This document shows positions 30,173-38,992 of a stretch of 64,000 nucleotides of DNA, piece by piece. Made by a program: the position numbers and the translations under genes. The stretch's first letter is position 1; each line of letters begins with the position of its first letter. The notes under the pieces were generated by a model, which saw only the letters and a program-made list of their open reading frames with translations, had not been told where the DNA came from and did not search any database. Source of the stretch: Brevibacterium sp. (lineage in GTDB: Bacteria > Actinomycetota > Actinomycetes > Actinomycetales > Brevibacteriaceae); assembly GCF_031179145.1 (NCBI RefSeq), contig NZ_JAPSIB010000012.1, forward strand, positions 56,046 to 120,045. The letters run 5' to 3'.

Positions 30173-30220
30173 CCTCACAGGTCCTGCCGAGGCCGGCTTC
30201 ATTACGCGCACGATCCCTGA

Positions 30221-30226
30221 CACGAT
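30221..30226 (+). promoter_or_regulatory. -10 element of the OsmC gene (leaderless)
   Basis: CACGAT, six bases before the ATG at 30233. Confidence 0.4.
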
Positions 30227-30232
30227 GAGCAC

Positions 30233-30652
30233 ATGAGTGAAGACACATACGGCATCGAGCTGACCAGAATCGCAGAGAACCACTATCGCGCAGCCGCCCC
30301 GAGCGGTGCCAGCATCGAGTTCGGGCGGGGCGAGGGCCTGATGACTCCCGTCGAGCTGCTGCTCGCTGCAGTCGCCGGCTGCTCCTCGATCGACGTCGAC
30401 ACCGTGACCAGCAGGCACACCGAGCCCCTCCGGTTCGACGTCTCGGCGACCGCGAAGAAGCTCGACGAGGATGGCGCCTCACGTCTCGACGACGTCCACC
30501 TCGACTTCGATCTCGAATTCCCAGACGACGAGGCCGGCCGTCGCGCTGACTCGCGAGTGGAGAAGCTCGTCGGCCTCTCGCACGACAAGTACTGCACCGT
30601 GTCCCGCACAGTCGAGCACGAGACGGGAGTCGACTTCACCATCCGGCGCTGA
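30233..30652 (+). CDS. OsmC-family protein
   Basis: 139 residues with the two reactive cysteines of the OsmC/Ohr fold: one in VAGCSSIDV (start of the central helix) and one in DKYCTVSRTVEH. Such proteins reduce organic hydroperoxides. The sequence MTPVELLLAAVAGC matches the OsmC branch rather than Ohr. Six bases before the ATG is CACGAT. It converges on the PPK2 gene; a 14-base direct repeat lies in the junction. Confidence 0.85.
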   Translation: MSEDTYGIELTRIAENHYRAAAPSGASIEFGRGEGLMTPVELLLAAVAGCSSIDVDTVTSRHTEPLRFDVSATAKKLDEDGASRLDDVHLDFDLEFPDDEAGRRADSRVEKLVGLSHDKYCTVSRTVEHETGVDFTIRR

Positions 30653-30669
30653 CAGAAGCACACAGCGCT

Positions 30670-30697
30670 GATCCTCAGGTGGCGATCCTCAGGTGGC
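30670..30697. repeat. 14-base tandem duplication at the OsmC/PPK2 junction
   Basis: GATCCTCAGGTGGC occurs twice without a gap. The second copy overlaps the stop codon of the PPK2 gene. Confidence 0.75.
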
Positions 30698-31570
30698 GAG
30701 CAGTCGCCTCTTCTCCGCCTCGACGTCGAAGTCGGCCTCCGGCCACTGAGGGCCGATGTCCTCAAGAGCCTCCTGCAGCAACCGCTGGACTGCCAGTCGC
30801 GAGTACCATTTCCGGTCCGCGGGCACGACGAACCAGGGAGCCGCCTCGGTGGACGTGCGGTCGAACACCGTCTGGTAGGCCTCCATATAGTCCGGCCACA
30901 GTCGGCGTTCGTCAACGTCCCCGGGGTTGTACTTCCAGTGTTTGTCCGGGCGGTTCAAGCGTTTGAGCAGACGGTCACGCTGTTCGTCTGGAGAGATGTG
31001 GAGCATGACCTTGACGATCCGCACACCCGCCTCGGCGAGTTCGGCTTCGAAGTCGTTGATGGCCTGAAACCGCTGCTCGATCTCCTCGGGGTTGGCCAGT
31101 TCGCGGACCTTGCCGATGAGCACGTCCTCATAGTGGGACCGGTCGAAGACGCCGATCATTCCCGGGCCGGGCACCCGGCGACGGATCCGCCACAGGAAGT
31201 CGTGGGCGAGCTCCTCGGCAGTCGGCTTCTTGAACGCCGCCAGCTCGATCCCCTGCGGGTCGACCGCACCCACGACGTGGCGGACGATCCCGCCCTTGCC
31301 CGCCGTGTCCATGGCTTGGAGCACGAGGAGCACTGAGGGTCCAGAATCAGCTTCATGGTGAGCGGCGTAGAGGCGCTCCTGGAGGTCGCCGAGCTCGCGA
31401 GCACAGGCAGCCAGCCCATGATTCGCTGCCCTCTTGTCGCCCTGATAGCCGGGAGTAGCTCGAGTGTCGACGGCGTCGAGTCGGAACCCCTTCTCCACTC
31501 GCAGCAGACCTGTCGGATTCTGCGTCCATCGACCGCTGCTCGGTGCTTCGTCGGTCCTTGTCTGTGTCAT
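30689..31570 (-). CDS. ppk2: Polyphosphate kinase 2 family protein
   Basis: 293 residues, one PPK2 domain (class I size). Walker A is MDTAGKGGIV and Walker B VFDRSHYEDVL, with the lid (RRRVPGPGMIG) upstream of the latter. PPK2 enzymes transfer phosphate between polyphosphate and nucleotides, often making ADP or ATP from polyphosphate. I start it at 31570 (MTQTRTDEAP) and not eight codons earlier, because GAGTAT lies six bases before this ATG. The final codons lie in a tandem duplication. Confidence 0.9.
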   Translation of the reverse strand: MTQTRTDEAPSSGRWTQNPTGLLRVEKGFRLDAVDTRATPGYQGDKRAANHGLAACARELGDLQERLYAAHHEADSGPSVLLVLQAMDTAGKGGIVRHVVGAVDPQGIELAAFKKPTAEELAHDFLWRIRRRVPGPGMIGVFDRSHYEDVLIGKVRELANPEEIEQRFQAINDFEAELAEAGVRIVKVMLHISPDEQRDRLLKRLNRPDKHWKYNPGDVDERRLWPDYMEAYQTVFDRTSTEAAPWFVVPADRKWYSRLAVQRLLQEALEDIGPQWPEADFDVEAEKRRLLAT

Positions 31571-31576
31571 GCGTTC

Positions 31577-31582
31577 ATACTC
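31577..31582 (-). promoter_or_regulatory. -10 element of the PPK2 gene (leaderless)
   Basis: GAGTAT on the minus strand, six bases before the ATG at 31570. Confidence 0.4.
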
Positions 31583-31633
31583 GCAGTCACGCATCGGCTC
31601 GTCCAGAGCCGCCGATCACTCACACCGCCGCGG

Positions 31634-32308
31634 TCAGGGTTTCTTCAACGCGGCGCGGGCAGTGCGACGCGCGACCGCCGACAGCTCGCCGCCATGCTGG
31701 TCGAGGAAGCGGGCCAGCCGCTGCGGATCGACTCTCCCGATCTCACGGAGCGCCACGCCGACATTGGTCTGCACGAGGTGCTCCGGATCGGCGGCCAGGA
31801 GTTCGCACAGGAGCATCGGGTCGTCGAGGTCCCCCTGCCGGATGATCCAGAACGCCGCAGTGATCGCCAGGCGTCGTCGCCACCGATCGCCGGAGTCGGC
31901 GAGCTCGAAGAGTACGTCTCTGGGCTTGTCCAAGAGGTACCACCCGACGACACGTGGAGCGGCGCGGTCAATGAGATCCCACGTGTCGAACCTGTCGATG
32001 CGAGAGATCATGACGTCGAAGAGACGCCGCCGGTCGCCGTCCGTCAGCCCTTTCGCGCGCGCCTTGAAGTCGAGCACGGCGGCCGCGACCATGCGCACCT
32101 CGTAGGTGTCGGAGTCGAGGAGACGATGAACCTGGTCGACGTCCATCGCCTGTGCCTGTCGAGCGATGTCGAAGACGGCGCCCATCCGCACGCCCAGGAC
32201 CTGGAGGCCTGGATCTGAAACGCGTTTGCGCGTCCGCGGGCGTTCCGATTCGTCGGCGGCATCTTCCAAGCGCCGGGCGATGTCTTCCGCTGTCGTGCTC
32301 TCGGTCAT
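31634..32308 (-). CDS. DNA alkylation repair (AlkD-like) HEAT-repeat protein
   Basis: 224 residues of paired helices in the AlkD pattern. TWDLID reproduces the Trp and the Asp four residues later that hold the flipped alkylated base in AlkD, and DRWRRRLAITAAFW and VQTNVGVALREIGRVD are the usual later landmarks. It probably excises cationic N3- or N7-alkylpurines. The start has no clear Shine-Dalgarno or -10, so it is less certain. Confidence 0.8.
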   Translation of the reverse strand: MTESTTAEDIARRLEDAADESERPRTRKRVSDPGLQVLGVRMGAVFDIARQAQAMDVDQVHRLLDSDTYEVRMVAAAVLDFKARAKGLTDGDRRRLFDVMISRIDRFDTWDLIDRAAPRVVGWYLLDKPRDVLFELADSGDRWRRRLAITAAFWIIRQGDLDDPMLLCELLAADPEHLVQTNVGVALREIGRVDPQRLARFLDQHGGELSAVARRTARAALKKP

Positions 32309-32373
32309 CGGTTCGTCCCATCAGAAGCGGGCGTCATGGTGGCCCCTCTGCCCTCTCGGTGTGGAGAGTGAAG

Positions 32374-32412
32374 ACAGCCGCCTGCTGCGCGAGTGGCGCT
32401 GCAGGCGGCTGT
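32374..32412 (-). terminator. Terminator after lldD
   Basis: Perfect 12-bp stem (ACAGCCGCCTGC, 32374-32385, with 32401-32412) around a 15-base loop, ten bases beyond the lldD stop. Confidence 0.75.
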
Positions 32413-32422
32413 CCCTGACGTC

Positions 32423-33685
32423 CTAGCTGAACTGCGGGAAGTTCGCCGGGTCTCCCGCGACGGGGGTCAGGCGTCGCAACTGGGTGACGTGACGGGGTTC
32501 GAGCTCGTCGAGTGAGGCCACGCCCAGCAGGGTCATCGTGCGACGGATCTCGCCGCTGAGGATCTCGATCATGCGATCGACGCCTTCACGGCCTCCGGCC
32601 ATGAGCCCATAGAGGTACGCGCGGCCGACCAGGGTGAACTTCGCACCGAGGGCCACCGCGGCGACGATGTCCGCGCCATTCATGATGCCGGTGTCGACGA
32701 TCACCGTCGCGTCCCGGCCGACCTCGCGCACCACCTGCGGCAGCAGGTGGAAGGGCACAGGGGCCCGGTCCAGCTGACGTCCGCCGTGGTTCGACAGGAT
32801 GATGCCGTCGACGCCGGCCTCGATGAGCTTCACCGCATCGGGGACGTTCTGCACTCCCTTGATCACGAGCTTGCCCGGCCACATCTCGCGGATCACCTTG
32901 AGGTCCTCGTACGAGATGGTGGGATCCATCGCAGCGTTGAGCAGGTCTCCGACGGTGCCGCCGGTCGACGACAGTGAGGCGAACTCGAGCTTCGGCGTCG
33001 TCAGGAAGTCATACCACCACCAGGGGCGGGGAATCGCGTTCGCGACTGTCTTCAGCGACAGCTGCGGCGGGATCGAGAAGCCGTTGCGGGTGTCGCGCAG
33101 GCGGGCGCCGGCGATCGGGGTGTCGACGGTGAACATGAGAGTGTCGAACCCGGCTGCCGCAGCCCGCTCGACCAGGCCGTATGAGATCTCCCGGTCGCGC
33201 ATCACGTAGAGCTGGAACCAGTTGCGGCTGTGCGGATTCGCCGCCTTCACGTCCTCGATCGAGGTGGTGCCCAGAGTCGAGAGGGTGAAGGGGATGCCTG
33301 CGGCGCCTGCCGCACCGGCCCCGGCCACTTCTCCTTCGGTCTGCATGAGTCGGGTGAACCCGGTGGGCGCGATGCCGAACGGCAGAGCGGACCGATCGCC
33401 GAGGATCTCCAGGCTGGTGTCGACGTGCTCGGCCGGCTTGAGGATGTCAGGGTGGAACTCGATGTCCTCGAACGCCTGCCGGGCACGATTCATCGACAGC
33501 TCTGCATCGGCGGCGCCGTCGGTGTAGTCGAACGCGGCTGCCGGAGTACGGCGCTTGGCGATGTCGCGCAGGTCGTGGACGGTGAGCGCCGACTCCAATC
33601 GTCGCTTCTTGCCGTTGAGCTGCGGCTTCTTGAACTGCATGAGCTCGAAGAGTTCGGATGGGCGAGGCAACTGTCGCTGGACCAT
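32423..33685 (-). CDS. lldD: FMN-dependent L-lactate dehydrogenase (LldD2 type)
   Basis: 420 residues. Alpha-hydroxyacid dehydrogenase oxidising L-lactate to pyruvate at the membrane face. It closely follows mycobacterial LldD2 as I recall it: [38 protein letters not shown], the catalytic His in [32 protein letters not shown] and [13 protein letters not shown]. The frame is open far upstream, but [12 protein letters not shown] at 33685 has AGGA before it and is the family start. It ends a three-gene lactate module with a permease and a FadR-type regulator, under the twin operators upstream of the permease. Confidence 0.92.
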   Translation of the reverse strand: MVQRQLPRPSELFELMQFKKPQLNGKKRRLESALTVHDLRDIAKRRTPAAAFDYTDGAADAELSMNRARQAFEDIEFHPDILKPAEHVDTSLEILGDRSALPFGIAPTGFTRLMQTEGEVAGAGAAGAAGIPFTLSTLGTTSIEDVKAANPHSRNWFQLYVMRDREISYGLVERAAAAGFDTLMFTVDTPIAGARLRDTRNGFSIPPQLSLKTVANAIPRPWWWYDFLTTPKLEFASLSSTGGTVGDLLNAAMDPTISYEDLKVIREMWPGKLVIKGVQNVPDAVKLIEAGVDGIILSNHGGRQLDRAPVPFHLLPQVVREVGRDATVIVDTGIMNGADIVAAVALGAKFTLVGRAYLYGLMAGGREGVDRMIEILSGEIRRTMTLLGVASLDELEPRHVTQLRRLTPVAGDPANFPQFS

Positions 33686-33717
33686 GGTGTTCCTAACTGT
33701 GAGGAGATGGGACAAGT

Positions 33718-35046
33718 CTATTGAAAGGAACCGGCGAATTCCGGAGCCGGGCCGGCTTCTTCGCGATGGGCGACTCGCTTGATGAAGAGAGAGGCGATGA
33801 TGGAGATGGCGGCGCAGACGGCGACGTAGACCGCGATCGGCCACCACTGACCGCCGCTGATCTCGAGCAGCCAGGCCCCGATCAGGGGTGCGGTGCCGCC
33901 GAACACCGCTGCACCGAGCTGGTACCCCAGGGATGCTCCGGTGTAGCGGACCTCGGGTGCGAAGCTCTCTGCGATGACCGTTCCGAGGATCGCGTTCACG
34001 CTGCCCCACAGCAGACCGAAGCCGAGGATCGTGGCGGCGAACAGCGCCCAGGTCTCACCGGTGTTGAGGATCAGGTAGTAGGGGACCACGAGCACGATCG
34101 TGGCGCCCGCGGACCAGCGGTACAGGAGTGAACGGGAGACGCGATCGGAGAGGCTGCCGAAGATCGGCATCCAGATCGTGGCGACGAGCGCGGCCGCGGC
34201 GACTGCCAGCAGGACGACGTTGTCGCGAGCTCCGAGGACATCGGTGGCATAGGCGACGACATAGGTGCCGAAGATGTAGAACGGTCCGGTTTCGGCCGCC
34301 TTCGAACCGATCGAGACGAGCACGGCGCCCCAGTGCTTGGTCACGACCTCCTTGATCGGCAGTTTCAGCTGAGCACCGGTCTCTCGGATGCGCTTGAACT
34401 CCGGCGTCTCGTCGAGGCCGTTGCGGATCCACAGTCCGACGAACACGAGCACGATGCTGCCGACGAACGGCACTCGCCATCCCCAGGTCATGAACTGGTC
34501 CTCGGGCAGCTGGGTGAGCAGGGCGACGACGGCCGCCGCCAGCAGCATGCCGAGGCTGATTCCCATCTGCGGCACGGCGCCGTACAGTCCCCGCCGGTTC
34601 TTCGGGGCATATTCGTAGGCCAGCAGCAGGGCCCCTCCCCATTCACCGCCGATCCCGAGGCCCTGGAGGATGCGGAAGCAGATGAGCAGGATCGGGGCGG
34701 CGATCCCGATGGCCGCGTAATCGGGCAGCAGCCCGATCGCGACCGTGCCCCCGCCCATGAGCATCAGCGTGATGAAGAGGGTTTTCTTGCGGCCGATCCG
34801 GTCACCGATGTGGGAGAAGATGATGCCGCCCAAGGGACGGAAGAAGAAGGTCAGTGAGAATGAGACGAAGGCGAGCATCGTCGAGATGAACTCGCTGTCG
34901 GTGGGGAAGAACAGCTTGTTGAAGACGAGCGCGGCGACGGTGCCGTAGATGAGGAAATCGAACCACTCGATCACGCTGCCGCTGAGGCTGCCCAACAGCA
35001 CGCGGTAGTTGAGCTTGTGCGGTTCTTCCATGGAGGTGGCGGTCAA
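33718..35046 (-). CDS. MHS-family transporter, probably for lactate
   Basis: 442 residues, 12 membrane helices. It starts with the MHS signature [19 protein letters not shown], has the [10 protein letters not shown] loop between helices 2 and 3 and [10 protein letters not shown] after. MHS carriers are proton symporters for organic acids and osmolytes. Its place 32 bases before lldD makes lactate the likely substrate. A TTG start at 35046 has GGGAGAG six bases ahead and is preferred; the ATG at 35031 has no ribosome site. Confidence 0.85.
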   Translation of the reverse strand: MTATSMEEPHKLNYRVLLGSLSGSVIEWFDFLIYGTVAALVFNKLFFPTDSEFISTMLAFVSFSLTFFFRPLGGIIFSHIGDRIGRKKTLFITLMLMGGGTVAIGLLPDYAAIGIAAPILLICFRILQGLGIGGEWGGALLLAYEYAPKNRRGLYGAVPQMGISLGMLLAAAVVALLTQLPEDQFMTWGWRVPFVGSIVLVFVGLWIRNGLDETPEFKRIRETGAQLKLPIKEVVTKHWGAVLVSIGSKAAETGPFYIFGTYVVAYATDVLGARDNVVLLAVAAAALVATIWMPIFGSLSDRVSRSLLYRWSAGATIVLVVPYYLILNTGETWALFAATILGFGLLWGSVNAILGTVIAESFAPEVRYTGASLGYQLGAAVFGGTAPLIGAWLLEISGGQWWPIAVYVAVCAAISIIASLFIKRVAHREEAGPAPEFAGSFQ

Positions 35047-35094
35047 AGTTCTCTCCCTTGAGAAGGCAACTGTGATGGTCGTACGGGATCAATG

Positions 35095-35154
35095 TGGTCC
35101 GACCATATGGTCCGACCACATAGAAGTGTAAGACGCACCACTCGACCACGTCAA
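35095..35154 (-). promoter_or_regulatory. Lactate promoter with twin FadR/LldR-type operators
   Basis: On the minus strand TTGACG (35149-35154) and TACACT (35125-35130) are 18 bases apart. Directly downstream, over and beyond the start site, TGGTCCGACCA occurs twice (35108-35118 and 35095-35105), 13 bases centre to centre. It fits the TNGTNNNACNA consensus of lactate-responsive LldR/FadR-type repressors, so bound regulator would block the promoter until lactate is present. Confidence 0.75.
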
Positions 35155-35201
35155 TGGAACGTCCGGAGCGGGGCTGGGATTCCGCGGTCGAGCCGCGCGC
35201 T

Positions 35202-35900
35202 TCAGTCCCCCGAGTCCTCCGGCTCACCCGAGGTCTCCAGATAGTAGCCCTGGATGTGTTCGCGCAGCAGACGCGCCGCGGTCCGTGAGTCCCCCGCTCG
35301 GAGCGCTTCGTAGATCGCACGGTGCTCGGCGCGCAGCCGCGTCGCCGTCGTGGCCCAGTCGGGCAGTGCGCGGGCACGAGTCAGGGTGTGGTCGGCGATC
35401 GACGTGCGCAGAGCTTCCATGAGGGTGCTGATGAGCGGGTTGCCCGCAGCCCGAGAGAGCGTCACATGGAACTCGGCGTCGAGCGACAGGAAGTCCTCGA
35501 GCGGCATCGCGGGATCGTCCATGAGGTCGAGCAGCCGTTCCGCGGAGTCCCACGGCGCATCCTGGGTGGCGTGCTCAGCGGCCCAGGTCTCGAGGAGCTG
35601 ACGCATCTCGTAGACGTGGGAGGCTTCGACGTGGCTGGTCGCCAGCTGCATGTTCAGCGCCAGAGTCAGCGCCTGTTCGGGGGCTGCTGTGATGATCGTC
35701 CCCGACCGCGGCCCGGAGCCGGTGGAAGTGCCGATGGTTCCGAGCGCCTCGAGCACTCGCAGAGCCTCGCGGATCGACCCGCGCGAGACCTGCAGCTCCT
35801 CCGCAAGCGCTCTCTCCCCGGGCAGGTGGTCACCGATTCGCAGGCGGCCGCTCCTCAGCTCGTCGGTCACCCAGTCCATCACCTTCTCGTGCGCCTTCAT
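35202..35900 (-). CDS. FadR-subfamily GntR regulator (LldR-like)
   Basis: 232 residues: winged helix at 1-70 (LPGERALAEELQVSRGSIREALRVLE) and a C-terminal FCD effector domain with the acid/His metal site (DAEFHVTLSRAAGNPL and EHRAIYEALRAGD). Its position directly before the twin operators, permease and lldD makes it the probable lactate sensor. ATG at 35900 is preferred to the GTG two codons upstream because GATAAT at 35909-35914 leaves no room for transcription to cover the GTG. Confidence 0.88.
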   Translation of the reverse strand: MKAHEKVMDWVTDELRSGRLRIGDHLPGERALAEELQVSRGSIREALRVLEALGTIGTSTGSGPRSGTIITAAPEQALTLALNMQLATSHVEASHVYEMRQLLETWAAEHATQDAPWDSAERLLDLMDDPAMPLEDFLSLDAEFHVTLSRAAGNPLISTLMEALRTSIADHTLTRARALPDWATTATRLRAEHRAIYEALRAGDSRTAARLLREHIQGYYLETSGEPEDSGD

Positions 35901-35946
35901 AGGCACCCATTATCCCGGTTGCGAAGAGCACCGAGATCCGCGCTGC

Positions 35947-36534
35947 TCACCGCGGCCGGGGCTGATGGACTCTCGGCACGTAGACGAGCTCCTGGATGTC
36001 AGCGTCCAGCCTCGTCGACTCCAGCAGCTCCAGATCGAAGTCTGCGGCTCCCCGGAGGACCGGATCGAGCCCGGTGTTCCCGGTGATCACCGGGAACACC
36101 GTCACCTGCAGACGGTCGACGAGGCCCGCAGCCATCAGCGACCAGTTCATCTTCAGGCTGCCGTGCGAGCGCAGCGGGAGAGCGGAGGTCTCCTTGAGCT
36201 CACCCACGACTTCCACGGCGTCTCTCCGGTGCAGAGTGGTCTCGCCCCAGTCCAGCGCCTCACTCGGATCCATGGATCGCGACACGACGACCTTCGGTGC
36301 GGCGCTCATCTTCTGCACCCACGGATCCATCGCCTCGGGCACACTGCTGACGATCTGGGACATCATGCGGTATGTGTTCGGACCGAACACCATGAGCTGG
36401 TCCTCGTCGAAGATCGTCGCTCGATGGTCGAGCAGCTCCGGGCCCTGCTTGCCCCAGTAGCCGGACCACTCATCGGTCCCGGCGCCATAGCCGTCGAGGC
36501 TGGAGAAGACATCGAATGTGTATGTCGTGGACAT
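35947..36534 (-). CDS. Dihydrofolate-reductase-like (RibD C-terminal) protein
   Basis: 195 residues of the DHFR/RibD-C fold: start TYTFDVFSSLDGYGAG, MVFGPNTYRMM, PKVVVSRSMD, SHGSLKMNWSLMAAGLVDRL and ITGNTGLDPVLRG. These small proteins are common, NADPH-binding and mostly uncharacterised; they are not the housekeeping folA. GAGAGT lies six bases before the ATG, so it may be leaderless. The frame remains open upstream without family features. Confidence 0.8.
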   Translation of the reverse strand: MSTTYTFDVFSSLDGYGAGTDEWSGYWGKQGPELLDHRATIFDEDQLMVFGPNTYRMMSQIVSSVPEAMDPWVQKMSAAPKVVVSRSMDPSEALDWGETTLHRRDAVEVVGELKETSALPLRSHGSLKMNWSLMAAGLVDRLQVTVFPVITGNTGLDPVLRGAADFDLELLESTRLDADIQELVYVPRVHQPRPR

Positions 36535-36629
36535 GGCTTCACTCTCTTCGTCGAGAAGATCGCCGCGGTGGATGGGCGATGGTCGCACACTACTCCTCGT
36601 CACTGAACAGGCCCTGTCAGTGCACCGGC

Positions 36630-37316
36630 TCAGTCCGGGCGACGGAAGGCCGAGGACCGCTTCCGCGACTTCCCGTCCTTGCCGCGGAACGACCACTGGC
36701 GCATCGGCTGCGGGACCCGCCACTGCTTCGTCCAGGCGAGCATCCGGAACCCGAAGGCAAGCGACGCGATCAACACCGAGGTGACGATGTTGAGCCATCC
36801 GGTCACCTCGGCGAGGATCGTCAGCCCGGATCCGAGGAGGGCCGGGATCAGGTAGAGGTCGGTGCCGCGGAAGATCGCCGGATCCTCATTGGCGACGACG
36901 TCGCGCAGCAGTCCTCCGCCGCATGCGGTCAGTGCGCCCATCAGCAGCGCGGCGGGCCAGTTCGCTCCGACGTCGAGCGCGATGGCGGTGCCCGTGAGGC
37001 TGAACAGCCCGAGCCCCATCGCGTCGAAGGTGACGATCCAGATGCGGGCACGTGTGGCATGGCGACCGACCAGGTAGACGAGGAGGGTGGCGACCAGCGG
37101 CGGGACGAGGTAGATCGGGTGGGCGAGCGCGTTGGGCACCCGATCGAGGAAGACATCGCGGATGAGGCCGCCGCCGATGCCCGCGAGCAGACCGAGCACC
37201 AGACCCCCGGTGATGTCGAAGTTGCGTCGAGCGGCGAGGAGGACTCCCGAGATCGCGAAGACGAAGGTGCCCGTCAGGTCGAGGACCAGCACGACTGTTT
37301 CCTGAAACGTCACCAC
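36630..37316 (-). CDS. TRIC/UPF0126-family cation channel protein
   Basis: 228 residues, about seven membrane helices arranged as an internal duplication with one GGGLIRDVFL and one GGGLLRDVVA, the hallmark of the family of bacterial TRIC homologues. The tail is basic (FRGKDGKSRKRSSAFRR). It probably conducts monovalent cations. GTG start; AGGAG lies close ahead, and the adjacent second GTG (37313) has better spacing. Confidence 0.85.
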   Translation of the reverse strand: MVTFQETVVLVLDLTGTFVFAISGVLLAARRNFDITGGLVLGLLAGIGGGLIRDVFLDRVPNALAHPIYLVPPLVATLLVYLVGRHATRARIWIVTFDAMGLGLFSLTGTAIALDVGANWPAALLMGALTACGGGLLRDVVANEDPAIFRGTDLYLIPALLGSGLTILAEVTGWLNIVTSVLIASLAFGFRMLAWTKQWRVPQPMRQWSFRGKDGKSRKRSSAFRRPD

Positions 37317-37406
37317 AACTCCTGAATCTTGACGAAGCGCAGTTCATCACCTCCGACGTATCGGGCTGCGCGATGCGATCTCCACTGTAGTGTCAGCAGG
37401 TCGGGC

Positions 37407-37412
37407 TAGGGT
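37407..37412 (+). promoter_or_regulatory. -10 element of the hydrolase gene (leaderless)
   Basis: TAGGGT, six bases before the ATG at 37419. Confidence 0.5.
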
Positions 37413-37418
37413 GAGCCC

Positions 37419-38306
37419 ATGACTCCTTCAACGATGAACGGTCAGACCGCTCCGACGATCGTGCTGGTCCACGGGGCCTTCGCCAATTCCTTCACCTTCG
37501 CGCCGCTGCAGGCCGAGCTGGCGCTGCGCGGAATCCGCTCCGCCGCCGTCGATCTGCCCGGCCACGGATTCGCGGCGACGTTTCCGGACAGCTATCAGGC
37601 GCCGCAGGATCTCGCGGCCCTCGCCGCCACCCCCGGTTCGCTGCGCGGGGTGACCCTGGCCGACAACGTCGCCCACCTCGCCGAGGTGCTGGCGCGGGCG
37701 AAGGAGAACGGCCCGGTCATCGCTCTGGCGCACAGTCGCGGCGGCATCACGCTGACGGCGACGGCGAACGCCCATCCGGAGCTCATCGATCATATGGTCT
37801 ATGTCTCGGCCTGGGCCCCTGTGACCCTCGACGCCGCTGCCTACAACTCCGAACCCGAGATGGCGGACGTCGACACCGCCGCCATCGGCGCCGCACTGGT
37901 CGGCGACCCGCGGGAACTCGGGCTGCTGCGCTGCAACTTCCGCTCCAGCGATCCGGAGCTGCTCGAGGGCTTCCGCACCCTCTTCTTCGCCGATGGCAGC
38001 CCCGACGAGTTCCGGGCGTTCCTCAGCACCTTCCAGCCCGATGAGAACCTCGATGCCGGAACTGCGGCGGACCGAACCCAGCCGGCGACATGGGGAACGA
38101 TCCCCCGGACCTACATCCGCCTCGGCGAGGACCGCAGCCTGCCACCGGCGATGCAGGACCGCCTCATCCGCGAGGCCGACGAGCTCATGCCCGACAATCC
38201 CTACCGGGTCCACACACTCGACTCATCGCACTGGGGTTGGCTGGTCCGGCCCACGGCCGCGGCCGAGCTGCTGAGGCGGATCGCCGCCGAGGCGGCCGGC
38301 AGCTGA
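37419..38306 (+). CDS. Alpha/beta-hydrolase
   Basis: 295 residues. VLVHGAFANSFTF supplies the oxyanion hole, AHSRGGI the nucleophilic Ser and DSSHWGW the His; the acid is probably in the YIRLGEDRSL region. The sequence is of the EstC/salicylate-esterase-like group acting on small esters, but no substrate can be assigned. Leaderless-type start. Confidence 0.82.
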   Translation: MTPSTMNGQTAPTIVLVHGAFANSFTFAPLQAELALRGIRSAAVDLPGHGFAATFPDSYQAPQDLAALAATPGSLRGVTLADNVAHLAEVLARAKENGPVIALAHSRGGITLTATANAHPELIDHMVYVSAWAPVTLDAAAYNSEPEMADVDTAAIGAALVGDPRELGLLRCNFRSSDPELLEGFRTLFFADGSPDEFRAFLSTFQPDENLDAGTAADRTQPATWGTIPRTYIRLGEDRSLPPAMQDRLIREADELMPDNPYRVHTLDSSHWGWLVRPTAAAELLRRIAAEAAGS

Positions 38307-38337
38307 GGCGGTCAGTGAGGTGAGCGCCGGCTGCCCC

Positions 38338-38369
38338 GGTGAGGGCTGAATCCGGTGAGGGCTGAATCC
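38338..38369. repeat. 16-base tandem duplication at a convergent gene junction
   Basis: GGTGAGGGCTGAATCC occurs twice head to tail between the hydrolase stop and the OsmC/Ohr stop. Confidence 0.75.
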
Positions 38370-38371
38370 GG

Positions 38372-38872
38372 TCAGCTGAGTTCGAAGTTGTCGGGGTTCT
38401 TGTACGTCTCGACCTCGACGATCGGTGTGCCCTGGCCCTTGAGCAGCTTGGAGATCGGGCAGCGCGCATGGGCACGTCCCGCGTACTTCTCCATCTCCTC
38501 GGTGGAGAGGCCGTCGATGGAGATGTAGGCGCGGGGAACGAAGTAGTACCCGCCCGTCTTCTCCTTGTGCAACTCGACTTCGACCCTCACTCGAGACAGC
38601 GCGTCGATCTCGGCGACGGCCAGCACCACCTTGAGAGTCTCGCCGAGGCAGGTGCTCCACGCCATCGCGAGGAACTGCTCGGGGTTGTTGCCCCGCTCGG
38701 TGTGGGACGTCGGGGCCGTGGCGAGCTTCTGCCCGTCCCTGACCCGCACCTCCCCCGAGGTTCCGCCGATATTCTCAACGGCGGCGGTGTAGATGGGAGC
38801 GCTTGCGCTGCGTGGTTCGTCCGAGTCTCGGTTGCGCACCTGGGGCTCGGCGTATCCGGGGTTCGTCGTCAT
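38372..38872 (-). CDS. OsmC/Ohr-family peroxidase
   Basis: 166 residues. The redox cysteines are in AMAWSTCLGETL and AHARCPISKLL, and GNNPEQFLA precedes the first, as in Ohr and close relatives. It should reduce organic hydroperoxides. The N-terminal 25 residues are polar and variable. TAGCAT lies six bases before the ATG. It is a second OsmC-fold protein beside the one at 30.2 kb. Confidence 0.85.
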   Translation of the reverse strand: MTTNPGYAEPQVRNRDSDEPRSASAPIYTAAVENIGGTSGEVRVRDGQKLATAPTSHTERGNNPEQFLAMAWSTCLGETLKVVLAVAEIDALSRVRVEVELHKEKTGGYYFVPRAYISIDGLSTEEMEKYAGRAHARCPISKLLKGQGTPIVEVETYKNPDNFELS

Positions 38873-38878
38873 TGCCCC

Positions 38879-38884
38879 ATGCTA
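38879..38884 (-). promoter_or_regulatory. -10 element of the OsmC/Ohr gene (leaderless)
   Basis: TAGCAT on the minus strand, six bases before the ATG at 38872. Confidence 0.5.
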
Positions 38885-38992
38885 CGTCAGGGCTCCGCCC
38901 GATTGGCTGAATGTTACGTGAACGCAATCCGCACCGCGGAAAGTGCCGGGACGGGTCGTGCCCGACTGGTCACAGCTCCCGAGGAAACACCG

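Noticed and set aside
29990..30220. 76-codon open frame in the VOC/OsmC gap
   Set aside because: No Shine-Dalgarno or -10 spacing, no recognisable features, and it crosses both the VOC promoter and the inverted repeat.
33686..34009. Upstream extension of the lldD frame
   Set aside because: It overlaps the permease gene in another frame and lacks similarity to LldD; the family start is at 33685.
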